DNA of 64,000 bases from Lachancea thermotolerans CBS 6340 (lineage: Eukaryota; Ascomycota; Saccharomycetes; Saccharomycetales; Saccharomycetaceae). How positions within the stretch are numbered: the stretch's first letter is position 1; the number at the start of each line of letters is the position of its first letter. This document shows positions 31,255 through 42,667 of this stretch, piece by piece. The position numbers and the translations under genes are program-made. Location: assembly GCF_000142805.1 (NCBI RefSeq), contig NC_013082.1, positions 496,001-560,000 on the forward strand, given 5' to 3'. The notes below the pieces were generated by a model, which was given only the letters and a program-made list of their open reading frames with translations, searched no databases and was not told the origin of the DNA.

Positions 31255-33967
31255 TTGGCTCCGTTTATCCTTCTTCGACTTGCTTTGTGTAACAACCAGG
31301 GTGAAAAGCTTTTTACCTTAGCTTATGTCGACCCTCCATAACATTATCTACGAAGTACCCGGTAACGTTCTTCCACGGAACGCGGGGAGGAGTCCCACGT
31401 GTTGAGCAGGTGGCCAAGCCTTCTGCTCTACGTAATCGAAGTTTAAGCCCTGATCAGGTGCCCTAGCATAAGGTGTCGGACTTAGGAGACGATGCGGTAA
31501 ACGCTCAAGGGTGGCTGAATTTGAGGCGAAGCCGTGCCGTCGGAAGAAGCTTACGAGGCAACGTCCCGGCTTGTGCCCTTGATGCCGCTTGTAGTTCTGC
31601 CCACAGTTTCTCCTGCGTTTTTCTCTAACGTCTTCACACCGATCAATCGTCGTACTCGTCCGTGACAGCCGCAGCAAATAGCGAACTTCGTTCTGAAAAG
31701 GGCTCATGACGCACTTGAATAGTGGGTTGACCGACAGTGGACCCGCGCTCGGACCCTAGGTGGAAGAGTTGCTATGTGACGATGCACTTTGGAGGCTATG
31801 CTCTTCGTGCGTTCAGGGTTCTTCGGATATCAGTAGGATCGGTAAAAAGGGGCATCGCCGCTCCTTTCATGGTAGGCTTGTGACGATTTTTCTGGTCTCT
31901 GTCTTTTTCGCGGCTCGCCGATACATGATCTCCGTGCGCTGTACTAACCGCGGCCCTGGCTAAGCGCGGTGCTGGTTAGGTGAGATCTGCCGAAGTCTCG
32001 AGGATTTTGCGGCTTTGTGCGTTTTCGGGTTTGTAAAAGATGAGAGTCTCCAGACGAACCGGTCCGTGGTGAATTGAGTGGCACAGTTCTTTCGCTGGTC
32101 AAGAACGCTTGAAGTGGAAATCTCTCCTGGAATAGCCGCCGAGGTTGGAATTCTATGTTAGACGGCGGGTCTACGCTTTTTTAAAGCTCTCTCAGCGGTA
32201 TCTTCTGCGACCGAGCCGTTGAAATACTGCGCGCGGGCTCAGATAGTCCGCATTTTTGGAGCTGCGGGCTCGTTGCGAGCAGTCTGGATTGGTCGAAGAT
32301 TCGCAGCCATCAAATGAAGCCGCTGCGAGAGTTGCGGTTTTGGCAGCTTTTTAAAAGCGACACATGAAAACGCAACCTCTGTTCAGATTTTCCCTTTATA
32401 TCAAAGGCAAGCTCTCAATATTGTTTTCTTGTTGCTTGTTTTCAAGATTCTGCTGAACGTCATGCTAAAATTAATTAAAAGGCCACTTCTCTCCTGGAAT
32501 ATGGAAGCCGGCTTTTCCGCAGGCGTGGCAGAACTGCGAATTGAAGTACACGCAAAACGATCACGTTCATCAAAGTTGTGATCTAACAGTGGCTCCTTCA
32601 TTTCCGTTATGACCAGCAGAAAACTTCGTTTCGAGACACTGCCCTGAAATCCAGCGGGACCCTCATTTGCGTGTTGATTTAAAATGCTATATACTTGTGC
32701 ACTACACATGTGTGGTCCAGGGAAGCACTTGGGACGCCCGAAATGTTCTCTTCTGAACATCTTTCCACTTTATTGACATATGTGGGCTCGAGACTACTCT
32801 TTTGAGTACAGAAGCGAGCCAATTATTGAAAAAGCTCCGCTTTATAAAGGCCTTTCGAGATCGCAACATTTTCATCAAATGTTCACCAGCGGCTTCTGCG
32901 GGCGCACTTTGGACACTTGCTTTCTAATTCCAAGCATAGCAGTCCTGACCTTATCGCCCGTAATCAAATCTTTCAGTGTATAAAGCTAAAGCTTCAAAAT
33001 TGAGACAAAGTTCTTCCCAAGCAACACTAAATTTCTATGAACCATTTTTGATTTGTTAGTTGTCGCGAAGGTCTTCTTTGTCAAAGTGCCAAACTGCCCA
33101 TTCTTGGGTCTTCTTAGGTTGTGCAACGAACGACGAATTTCTATATACATGTTTCCCTACCCTTACTCCGAGAGGAAGTTTCGACCAGAGCTCAAGCTTA
33201 TTCTGCGGCGAAGCGTGCAATAGGTGGCAGGTCGGTTCAGCATATTTTGATATCCATTTCTTGCAGGAAGTTTGCCTCTTAAGTGCTGTACTCTCAGAGA
33301 CCTCAATGGCTTAACTATAGGACAGAACAATCCACAACGTAATCGCAAAAGCGCTTTAAACTGCTTCCTTTTTCCAAAGCCTTGAACTACGGCTTTCCTG
33401 AGAATGAGTAGGCTGCGATGGTCCAGAATTTGCAAAGCGCCGCGCATACTGCTCATATTTGTAAAACGTTCGCTCCCTCCAATGAATAGGCCTACTGCCT
33501 GTAGATGCTTAAGGAGGTAAAGGAGCAAAGACCCTCAGGCATTTTTCCTTTACGCACCTTGTAATCATTATGAACCCGCGCCTTCTTAATTAACAAGGCC
33601 CGCTCTCGACTTTAGCATTCCTTCAACACATCGTCACTTATCGGGCCCGTTATACATGCCCCTGAGCGGCCAGCGAAAAAACGACACAGCTGGCCAAATA
33701 TCCCAACAGCCGAAAGAAAGCTTGTCTCGACAGCAGCATTTCCTGGTTTCTCGAATGCGAACGAGCGAAAATATCCCGAATATGGCTTAGAAAGAAAAAC
33801 ATGGTTCGATTCTCGGTAACCACTTTCTAATACTGCGTTCTAGTCCGCTTGGCTAGCCTTGTTTGTACCGTGAGGACAGAGTTTTTACATCCTGATTTTT
33901 CAATTTATACTCACTTATTTCTAAGATGTGATATTTTATGGCCCATTAAACAGCTCAACAGGTTTAG
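31255..33967. other. Very long gene-free divergent interval between PBS2 and the PNGase-A-like gene
   Basis: About 2.7 kb without a convincing coding frame. The longest frames (31348-31707, 32401-32760, 33163-33528, all minus, about 120 codons) have no recognisable domains. A TACTAAC lies near 31942 without a credible intron around it. A 7-bp perfect inverted repeat, GGCCAGC/GCTGGCC, lies at 33668-33695 with a 14-base loop. I recognised no tRNA or known structural RNA. Both promoters must lie here; the rest may be a lost gene, an origin or an RNA gene. Confidence 0.5.
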
Positions 33968-35923
33968 ATGGGCAGAAAAGGTACGGACATGGCCACCGAG
34001 AAAGAACTTGAGAGGCCGGGGGTCCAAGACCTTCAAGGAAATGCTGCTAGTGATCCTAACTTCGACTATGAGAAGCAGGGATTGGCCCGCAAGAATAAAG
34101 GGGGAAGTAGACCATGGAAGCATCGCCGCAACATCGCTGTAATTGTTTGCCTTCTGCTGGTGAACCTTTTCTTGCGCTTTGACAAGAATACAATGTTTGG
34201 AGCCAAAGTACATGGCGATTTGAGCTCGCCGCAAAACAGAGTACAACACTCCTTCGAGGTCACGGTTGAAAAATTGCCCAGCACGGACCCTGTCTTCACG
34301 CAGCATTTGCTCAGTTCTTCATTCGGAGACTCCTGGGGAAAGCCCGCCAAAGCTCATTTCGAGCCTTACAATGGTGGGAAGTATGACAAGATTATATTGG
34401 AGCTAGTTACCAACGTTACGGGGCGGCAATTTGACCGCTTACTTCATGTTTTTATTGACGATATTAATGTGTGGAGATCCTCGACCGTGGAACCCTGGGG
34501 AAACAGAACTATTGTCAGCGAGGCGATTAAGGACATTTCACAGTATAGGGCTTTGTTTGATCGTGAGAGCCTGGAAATTACCTTGCAACTTGACAATCTC
34601 GTGACCCATAGGTTAACAGGCGTATTCAACGTCGAACTCCGGGCCCACTACTATCAAACCAGCAATGATACTGATGTCAGTAAACCTTCTCTCCGCGAAA
34701 AGCTTTTGCAGTATTTCACTTCTCCTGCCAATCTCATTACTCCGTTGGTATCTCACTTTTCCCGCACCCCACTATTTTACTACCCACGGGCTTCGCAGGG
34801 GAACCCACGCTGGTCTCGTAGCCTACCAGAGCTCGAAGAGTCTTCAAATATCTCCAGAGCTATGATCGAAATATTTGCTTCTGGAAACGCTGCAGAAGAG
34901 TTTTGGTACACAAATGTCCTAGATCGCTTTACGAACAGGTTTCGCAAGTCTGGGCATGAGCTTCTTGGTCACGGTCCTTTCCGCGCTATCAAGATATATC
35001 TCACCAACTCTGAAAAGGAAATTTTGGTCGATTCTGTAGTGCCAACTCCGATCATTTTTACCGGGTTTATCCCACCTCTGTGGCGGCCTTGCGTTGGTAT
35101 GAACGCTTTTGACCTTGAAAGTTACAAAGTGGATCTTACGCCTTTCCTTTCTTTGATCGAAGGGGAGTCTTGGGAATTGCAACTTGAAGTTGTGAGCAGC
35201 GCAAGCTCCAACTTCAAACCGACTGTAGGGGAGAATTGGATTATTTCTGGTAATGTTTTTGTCTGGAATAACACACTGGACGCAACACAACCGAGCTTCA
35301 CCAACTCATCAATGCTTCCATCGTCTTTTGACGTGTTTGTCAATGATTCCAAGCCAGATGAGCTGATACAGAACGTTTCAGCAAAAAACGGCGTTCTCGT
35401 TGAAAGCACAATAACATTGGACGGTGTGGAGTATCAGCTTCATCAGACTGTCGAGAGTACTTTCACAAGCAACCAAAAATACTTGGAAAACGGTGACGTC
35501 GAGAAAACTTTTGTGGACCTCTCTAAGGAAAGAAAATGGGTCTTCAGGAAAGCCGATAAAGACCTTTTTGAATTCACGGACAGAACCGGATGGGACTTTG
35601 TTGGAAGCGTCAAAACTTTTACTTCCGAGAAAGACTCTTCTCAATTAACATACGCCGCCGATGTGGCCCGTTCATTGGAGCGTCACATTACTCTACAAGA
35701 GAAGGATTCAGTCGGACACCAGGTTGGAAACGACAACGTTCTTTTGTCTTTGGCAGGTTCACAAGTTGGCCAAGCAAACTATACCTTGTCTTCAAATGGC
35801 AACTATGGATCCGGAAACAGCGTGCATTCGGTTTGCGTTGAGCGCGCGTGGCCGTATGAGGATAATTACGAACGTACTGTCGTTGTTGCAGACAATGAAG
35901 TTGTCTTGGATGACTACAAATGA
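33968..35923 (+). CDS. PNGase-A-like peptide:N-glycanase family protein, type II membrane or secreted
   Basis: A 651-residue protein. A basic, hydrophilic N terminus (about 55 residues) precedes one hydrophobic segment (IAVIVCLLLVNLFL, about residues 58-72), suggesting a type II anchor or uncleaved signal. The body resembles the fungal/plant peptide-N4-(N-acetyl-beta-glucosaminyl)asparagine amidase A family: FEVTVEKLPSTDPVFTQHLL, HFEPYNGGKYDKIILEL, a HVFIDDINVWRSSTVEPWG segment, and FTGFIPPLWRPCVGMNAFD. Many Asn-X-Ser/Thr sites fit a lumenal or extracellular location. In plants these enzymes release N-glycans. I know of no orthologue in S. cerevisiae, where PBS2 and SPT10 are adjacent, so the gene was lost there or gained here. 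The start could instead be the second ATG (33989). Family assignment is from motif recall, not an alignment. Confidence 0.82.
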   Translation: MGRKGTDMATEKELERPGVQDLQGNAASDPNFDYEKQGLARKNKGGSRPWKHRRNIAVIVCLLLVNLFLRFDKNTMFGAKVHGDLSSPQNRVQHSFEVTVEKLPSTDPVFTQHLLSSSFGDSWGKPAKAHFEPYNGGKYDKIILELVTNVTGRQFDRLLHVFIDDINVWRSSTVEPWGNRTIVSEAIKDISQYRALFDRESLEITLQLDNLVTHRLTGVFNVELRAHYYQTSNDTDVSKPSLREKLLQYFTSPANLITPLVSHFSRTPLFYYPRASQGNPRWSRSLPELEESSNISRAMIEIFASGNAAEEFWYTNVLDRFTNRFRKSGHELLGHGPFRAIKIYLTNSEKEILVDSVVPTPIIFTGFIPPLWRPCVGMNAFDLESYKVDLTPFLSLIEGESWELQLEVVSSASSNFKPTVGENWIISGNVFVWNNTLDATQPSFTNSSMLPSSFDVFVNDSKPDELIQNVSAKNGVLVESTITLDGVEYQLHQTVESTFTSNQKYLENGDVEKTFVDLSKERKWVFRKADKDLFEFTDRTGWDFVGSVKTFTSEKDSSQLTYAADVARSLERHITLQEKDSVGHQVGNDNVLLSLAGSQVGQANYTLSSNGNYGSGNSVHSVCVERAWPYEDNYERTVVVADNEVVLDDYK

Positions 35924-35961
35924 ACACATAAAACCTTATACCAAATTTCGAAAATTTAGAG

Positions 35962-37626
35962 TCAATAGAACTGCTGAACGTTACTTTCATGGCCGTACTG
36001 GTCATCTTTTGATTTTTGTTCGCTGCGCACTGCTTCAACAGCGGCCATGACGTTGTCCTCGAGGTCAAGTAGTGCATCGTCAACCATATGTGTATCATCT
36101 TGTTCATCTATCTCAACTGTCGCGGGCCCACTTGGGATGTCGCTCCCCGGAAGAGTTGCGCTTCGGGACATGTTTGCACTCATTGCAACATCAAGGTAGC
36201 GCCGTTTTGACTTTTGCTGGTGACGGGCGTACTCACTAAAATTGTTCATCGAGTGTTCATTATCAAGTACTTCCTGCGTGGAAATCTGTGGATCCCGCGA
36301 ACCACTGAATTTGATTCTATGGATTGTCGGCTTTGACCTTTTGCGGGGCTCCTCGTCTACTGGCGTCCTTTCCATGTCGGTGCCCGGCTCTTGTAAACTT
36401 CCAATCACAGCAGCAGTCACCCTACTCAGCTGCGAGGAGTGATCCACGTCCCCGCCGCTTGGTACAATCATGTGTGCTTGTTGTTGCGGAGATCCTGCTT
36501 CTACAACAATGCCCAGGTCATCCTGATGCTGAGTCTTGCACAGAGGGCAGGCGGCCACTATCCTGGCCACCGTAGTTTTGATTCCTTTCCAGTGGTATCG
36601 CTCGGCAATTTTTGTTGTGACTTTATTGATGCCCTGGTGAGACACCTGGTGTACTTCGAATGCCACTTCGAGCTGCTTTTCGGGGTCATAGACAACTTCC
36701 CTTCCCTGCCGCATTAGCTTCCCATTCTGTACAGAATGATATTTAGAGCTAGCCCTCAACCTCGCCTTTTCGTTCCTGTCACAGTAGTCAGGATATTTCC
36801 CAGTCTCTAAATAGTATCGTAGTCTCTCGTACTTCGCAAAGTGCTTATTTGGCTCATTCAAAAGGTCGATGCTTTTCGAAACGTGTGTGAACTCTTTGGC
36901 GTAAATGAAGGAGTCAACCGGCACATCACAGCCTTTGAGGATGGCCGATTCCGGAAGTTTTCCTACACGCCTAAAACTTAGAGTTTCTAAGATGCGTCGT
37001 ACGCCAACATTGGTTCCGTAAACCAGAGGAAATACCGAAGACGTGAATCCCATCTGAGGCGCCCAGCTTAAAAAACACTCCACGAGAGTTCTACCAATTC
37101 CTTTGCCTCTTATTCCGGCATTCACAAGGAACGTTGCTGTCACTACATGCGAAGAGCGCCCAGGATACGCGGGTCGCAGGTTGAACGCGCCAAGGCACTG
37201 TTTTTCCCACTGGATGTTAAGGTTTAGGTTTCTGCGCTCCTTCCGCCGAATGTATTGTGACGTGTGCCTTGTGACCTCTGCCTGAGGGTCGTCTGATGCT
37301 GTGCTGCCATTGCCGGCCTCTTCACTCTTGCTGTAGTCCAATTCGGGAATCTCGCCTAATACCATCACGCATACGAGGCCGTCCCTGTGGAACCATGTCT
37401 CATTAAAGCCCTCCAGAGTTAATGGCTCGTAGTATGGTAAGCTATCGCCCTTTTCTATTTCCATGTTGAATTCATCCAGCAAAAACGCCAACAGACCTGC
37501 CGGAAGCTGCTCTGCATATGCCGGAATTGGGTACATTGTCGCAGTCGTTTCACCATCTTTAAGTAAGATCGACTGGGGTTGTAGGTGCGTCATACGCAGC
37601 TCCTCGGGGCCCTCGTTCGAGTCCAT
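35962..37626 (-). CDS. SPT10: Histone-gene activator with GNAT-like domain and HHCC zinc finger
   Basis: A 554-residue protein from the ATG at 37626 (MDSNEGPEEL). Spt10 activates core histone genes by binding their UAS elements and has an acetyltransferase-like domain. The GNAT-like part spans about residues 75-250 and includes TATFLVNAGIRGKGIGRTLVE, the acetyl-CoA loop. The DNA-binding integrase-type zinc finger follows as HQVSHQGINKVTT...CPLCK (His-x3-His and Cys-x2-Cys). The C-terminal third is hydrophilic and ends with an acidic segment. Yeast Spt10 is 640 residues. The interval to NIT2 is a 250-bp divergent promoter; SPT10-NIT2 adjacency is as in yeast. Confidence 0.93.
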   Translation of the reverse strand: MDSNEGPEELRMTHLQPQSILLKDGETTATMYPIPAYAEQLPAGLLAFLLDEFNMEIEKGDSLPYYEPLTLEGFNETWFHRDGLVCVMVLGEIPELDYSKSEEAGNGSTASDDPQAEVTRHTSQYIRRKERRNLNLNIQWEKQCLGAFNLRPAYPGRSSHVVTATFLVNAGIRGKGIGRTLVECFLSWAPQMGFTSSVFPLVYGTNVGVRRILETLSFRRVGKLPESAILKGCDVPVDSFIYAKEFTHVSKSIDLLNEPNKHFAKYERLRYYLETGKYPDYCDRNEKARLRASSKYHSVQNGKLMRQGREVVYDPEKQLEVAFEVHQVSHQGINKVTTKIAERYHWKGIKTTVARIVAACPLCKTQHQDDLGIVVEAGSPQQQAHMIVPSGGDVDHSSQLSRVTAAVIGSLQEPGTDMERTPVDEEPRKRSKPTIHRIKFSGSRDPQISTQEVLDNEHSMNNFSEYARHQQKSKRRYLDVAMSANMSRSATLPGSDIPSGPATVEIDEQDDTHMVDDALLDLEDNVMAAVEAVRSEQKSKDDQYGHESNVQQFY

Positions 37627-37876
37627 GATTGTCAAACTTTTCGCGATTTTGGTACATATACTGCCCGATGAGCTCTACTTCTGTTACTTCTTGGATAACG
37701 GTGTTGATAGCATTATCCACGAGCGGTTATGAGGAAGCTACAGTTTCGCAAGTACAAAAGTACTTCCTGAGAGATAAAGAAGAGTACATTTGTATCCTCA
37801 AAAGATATTTGTTCTTATCAGTGCTTTTATATATGCTGATGGCCTCGAAACTTGGTCTAGAAAGAGCTCCTCCTGG

Positions 37877-38935
37877 ATGCTGAAGCCCACCTTCAAGTTT
37901 TTGAAGACTGAACAGTGGACGCGCTGCTTGTTTAAAAGCCAAAAACGACTTGCTCCTGCTTGGGACCTTCTCTCGGCTCCGAAATATAACAGACGCTTTT
38001 TTTACTCTAGCTCCAGCAGGTGCCAAGAAAGCATGAATAGAATCGCAATTGGGCAGATGTGCTCTTCGAGCTCTCTTGACCAAAACCTGGGAGTAGTCAA
38101 GACATTGATAGACCAGGCCCTCGCGAGCGATGCTAAAGTTATTTTCTTTCCCGAGGCTGCAGATTACATCTCACGCTCGGCGTCACACTCTCTGGAATTG
38201 GCAGAAAAGTCGCCCGCCTTTGTCGAGGGATTGCAGAAAGCTATTCCAGAACTTTGCAGTAAGCACCAGAAGCGTATTGACGTTTCGATCGGCGTTCACC
38301 TACCTGCCACTAGTTCAGACAAATCACAGCATGACACGCGGCTCAGGAACTGCCTTTTGTACATCACCCATGAAGGTAAGATCCGCCAAGAATACCAGAA
38401 ACTGCACCTTTTCGACGTGGAGGTACCTAATGGGCCCATATTGAAGGAAAGCCAGGCGGTGCAGCCCGGCCGGGCGATTCCAGATGTTTTGGATACGCCC
38501 GTAGGCAAATTGGGGTCTGCTATTTGTTTCGACGTCAGGTTTCCCGAGCTTGCACTTAAGCTTCGGAGCAAAGGTGCCGAGATTTTGTGTTTCCCAAGCG
38601 CTTTCACTATGAAGACGGGAGAGGCCCACTGGCAGCTTCTTGCCTGCGCCCGCGCCCTCGACACACAATGCTACGTGATTATGCCGGGTCAGCAGGGTGA
38701 GCACGAAGTTGGTATCGATCCCAGTAAACCTGGCGAATCCCCGCTCAAGCGAGTTTCTTGGGGCCATTCTATGGTTGTAGGCCCATGGGGGAAAGTGGTT
38801 GCAGCCGCCGATCCCGCTAACAACGAGCCCCAGCTTCTTTTAGCGGACTTAGATCTCGATGCTCAAAAGAAAATCAGAAGAGATATGCCACTGTGGGAAC
38901 AGCGCAGGAGAGATGTCTTTGGTGACTTTGTGTGA
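37877..38935 (+). CDS. NIT2: Nitrilase-family deaminated-glutathione amidase, with possible mitochondrial isoform
   Basis: The conserved protein starts at the ATG at 38033 (MNRIAIGQMC, 300 residues; yeast Nit2 307). The same frame has an earlier ATG at 37877 that adds 52 residues. The catalytic triad is visible, numbered from 38033: Glu41 in FFPEAAD, Lys123 in EYQKLHLFD and Cys165 in SAICFDVRFPE. Yeast Nit2 and mammalian Nit1 hydrolyse deaminated glutathione, a metabolite-repair reaction. The extension has Lys/Arg and Ser but only two acidic residues before NRRFFYSSSSR, which looks like a presequence with a processing site. This suggests one gene making mitochondrial and cytosolic forms by start choice, which remains an inference. 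If only the short form is real, use 38033-38935. Confidence 0.92.
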   Translation: MLKPTFKFLKTEQWTRCLFKSQKRLAPAWDLLSAPKYNRRFFYSSSSRCQESMNRIAIGQMCSSSSLDQNLGVVKTLIDQALASDAKVIFFPEAADYISRSASHSLELAEKSPAFVEGLQKAIPELCSKHQKRIDVSIGVHLPATSSDKSQHDTRLRNCLLYITHEGKIRQEYQKLHLFDVEVPNGPILKESQAVQPGRAIPDVLDTPVGKLGSAICFDVRFPELALKLRSKGAEILCFPSAFTMKTGEAHWQLLACARALDTQCYVIMPGQQGEHEVGIDPSKPGESPLKRVSWGHSMVVGPWGKVVAAADPANNEPQLLLADLDLDAQKKIRRDMPLWEQRRRDVFGDFV

Positions 38936-38960
38936 TTAGTGTACCTACGTTGATAAATGA

Positions 38961-41095
<2,135 letters not shown>

Positions 41096-41578
41096 CTAGT
41101 ATATGTCCGACTTATGAAACTCGTAAATTAAGCCATGCTGAGCCATGGTCTTGCCCTTTTTGCTTTCCAACTCGCAGCGGGCGTCGTCGCGCTGCTTCTT
41201 GACCGCAGACGCCTCCTCGAACGAGATGCGCTCCATCTGGCTTAGCGGCTGGTCCTCCCGGTCTATATCTACCTCGCCCAACATTACTACGTTCTCACCA
41301 CGCACCATGAACACACCGCGGCCACACTCCGCATACTTGTTCTCCTCTGTTATGTATATTCTCTCGACGCAGTGCTGCAGGATTAGGTTCGCGTATTGGT
41401 CGAACGTCCTCAGGATGCCGAAAAGCATGCGGCCGTCCCTCAGAAGCACAAATATTTTGCGATCCACAGATCCTACGATCGCCGCTGTTGTCGTGAAGTT
41501 GTACTGGTCGAGGTAAAGGTCCGCTTCGCCCTCGGAGATCTTAGAAGCACCGGAGGGTGCGCTCTTCATTTCGGACAT
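41096..41578 (-). CDS. LSM1: Lsm1, decapping-associated Sm-like protein
   Basis: A 160-residue protein (yeast 172) that forms the Lsm1-7 ring with Pat1 to promote decapping of deadenylated mRNAs in the cytoplasm. The Sm fold is clear: Sm1 with KIFVLLRDGRMLFGILRTFDQYANLIL and Sm2 with RGVFMVRGENVVMLGEVD. The C-terminal extension, rich in charged residues and specific to Lsm1, is present (EEASAVKKQRDDARCELESK). The short N-terminal tail is Ser/Ala-rich. It faces FMP46 across a 615-bp divergent promoter region. Confidence 0.96.
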   Translation of the reverse strand: MSEMKSAPSGASKISEGEADLYLDQYNFTTTAAIVGSVDRKIFVLLRDGRMLFGILRTFDQYANLILQHCVERIYITEENKYAECGRGVFMVRGENVVMLGEVDIDREDQPLSQMERISFEEASAVKKQRDDARCELESKKGKTMAQHGLIYEFHKSDIY

Positions 41579-42193
41579 TTTCAGGCTGATTAAAAAACAA
41601 TTACTGCGAGGGGCTCTTTAAGCTGTTTCTTTTGCCTCGGATTGTCGTGTCGGCCTCTCTAGTCACTCCCTTAAGTTGTTGTCAACCTCCATCACAACCC
41701 ATCAATCTTTACAAGGGCAAGTACTAAAATTTTTAGAGATTTCACCTTCGTAGACAATGACATCAAGCCTTTTGTCACATGACTAAAGGGACCTGGGCTC
41801 TTTTAATGCAATGGAAGCTCGATGTGCGGGCATTTTATAGGTTTGCAGCGCGAAAGCTGTGGACAGTGATATCCGCAGCGAATTGTTCAGTTCCATGGTT
41901 GCTTGTTTTGGCGATTAGCAGCATTACGGATGCCGGAGTGTGCTTAATGTCATTTCGAACGCCCGGGTAAACGCTTCTTGAGTAATTAACTAGTCATTCT
42001 TCCGTAGCTTTAACAACTCTCTAAATAGCATAAATTGGTTAAAGCAGCTTAAAGTGTTCAGATCCTATTAACTGAGCGCGATATACTATTTGTTCCTAGC
42101 AGCAGACATTTTCTACTTGATCGCAGGTGAAAGCTCTCAATTTCGTCTTTCACGTCTTCTGTCCCCTATTGCACAAGGCTCAGTAAGTTGCAA
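41579..42193. other. Divergent promoter region LSM1/FMP46
   Basis: A 615-bp interval between divergent starts. I see no RNA gene, repeat or additional frame to support. Confidence 0.5.
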
Positions 42194-42580
42194 ATGTCTC
42201 TCTTTAGATCGCTACAACATCAGCCGCGCGTCATAACGCTATTCACGCACGATGTCGCTAGCAAGCCCAGTGTGCTTATCATGCAGCAATTGCGAGGCGA
42301 CCAGTCGGACAAATTCAACATCGAGGTGCACACCAAGTTCCCCACACTGGACCAGCTGCAATACATGCAGGGGATCAACAGTGCGGCACTGCAGGCCCAA
42401 GTGGCTACCCTCTCCGAACTCATGCGCAGAGACAGCTCGTACGAAACTTTCGGCAAAGACCTGAAAGAATGCGCCAAGTCCGGCATCTGGAACCCGCGGA
42501 CTTCGCTATGGGTGGACTGGGAGAAAAAACGAATGGGCAATGACGCTAGCAGCGTCAAGGCGTTACTCGAAAAGCTATAG
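42194..42580 (+). CDS. FMP46: Fmp46, thioredoxin-fold mitochondrial protein
   Basis: A 128-residue protein from the ATG at 42194 (MSLFRSLQHQPRVITLF), matching yeast Fmp46/YKR049C (133). Shared features are the N-terminal QPR-xITLFT(N/H)D strand, FPTLDQLQYM in the middle, and GIWNPRTSLWVDWEKKRMGND near the end. Yeast Fmp46 is a putative redox protein of the mitochondrion with a predicted thioredoxin-like (arsenate-reductase-like) fold; its substrate is unknown. Here the gene lies between LSM1 (chromosome X order) and MTC1 (chromosome X order), so this chromosome XI gene is interleaved as expected for an unduplicated genome. It converges on MTC1 with 87 bp between stops. Confidence 0.93.
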   Translation: MSLFRSLQHQPRVITLFTHDVASKPSVLIMQQLRGDQSDKFNIEVHTKFPTLDQLQYMQGINSAALQAQVATLSELMRRDSSYETFGKDLKECAKSGIWNPRTSLWVDWEKKRMGNDASSVKALLEKL

Positions 42581-42667
42581 GTTATTGGTAAGCAAACGGT
42601 AAGTAGTTAACTTTTAGGCAAAGGAACACAGAGCCGGGGTAAGAACGCGGCCGGCAGCACGTGCCGG

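Noticed and set aside
31942-31948. TACTAAC branch-site-like heptamer in the PBS2 upstream interval
   Set aside because: No convincing 5' splice site, flanking coding frames or nearby gene start could be linked to it.
33810-33821. GGTTCGATTC resembling a tRNA B box
   Set aside because: Flanking bases do not form a T stem and no A box or acceptor pairing is found upstream.
37463-37732. Small plus-strand frame between SPT10 and NIT2, looked at as a possible small mitochondrial gene
   Set aside because: Most of it is antisense to the SPT10 start, and the S. cerevisiae small gene in this interval is on the other strand.
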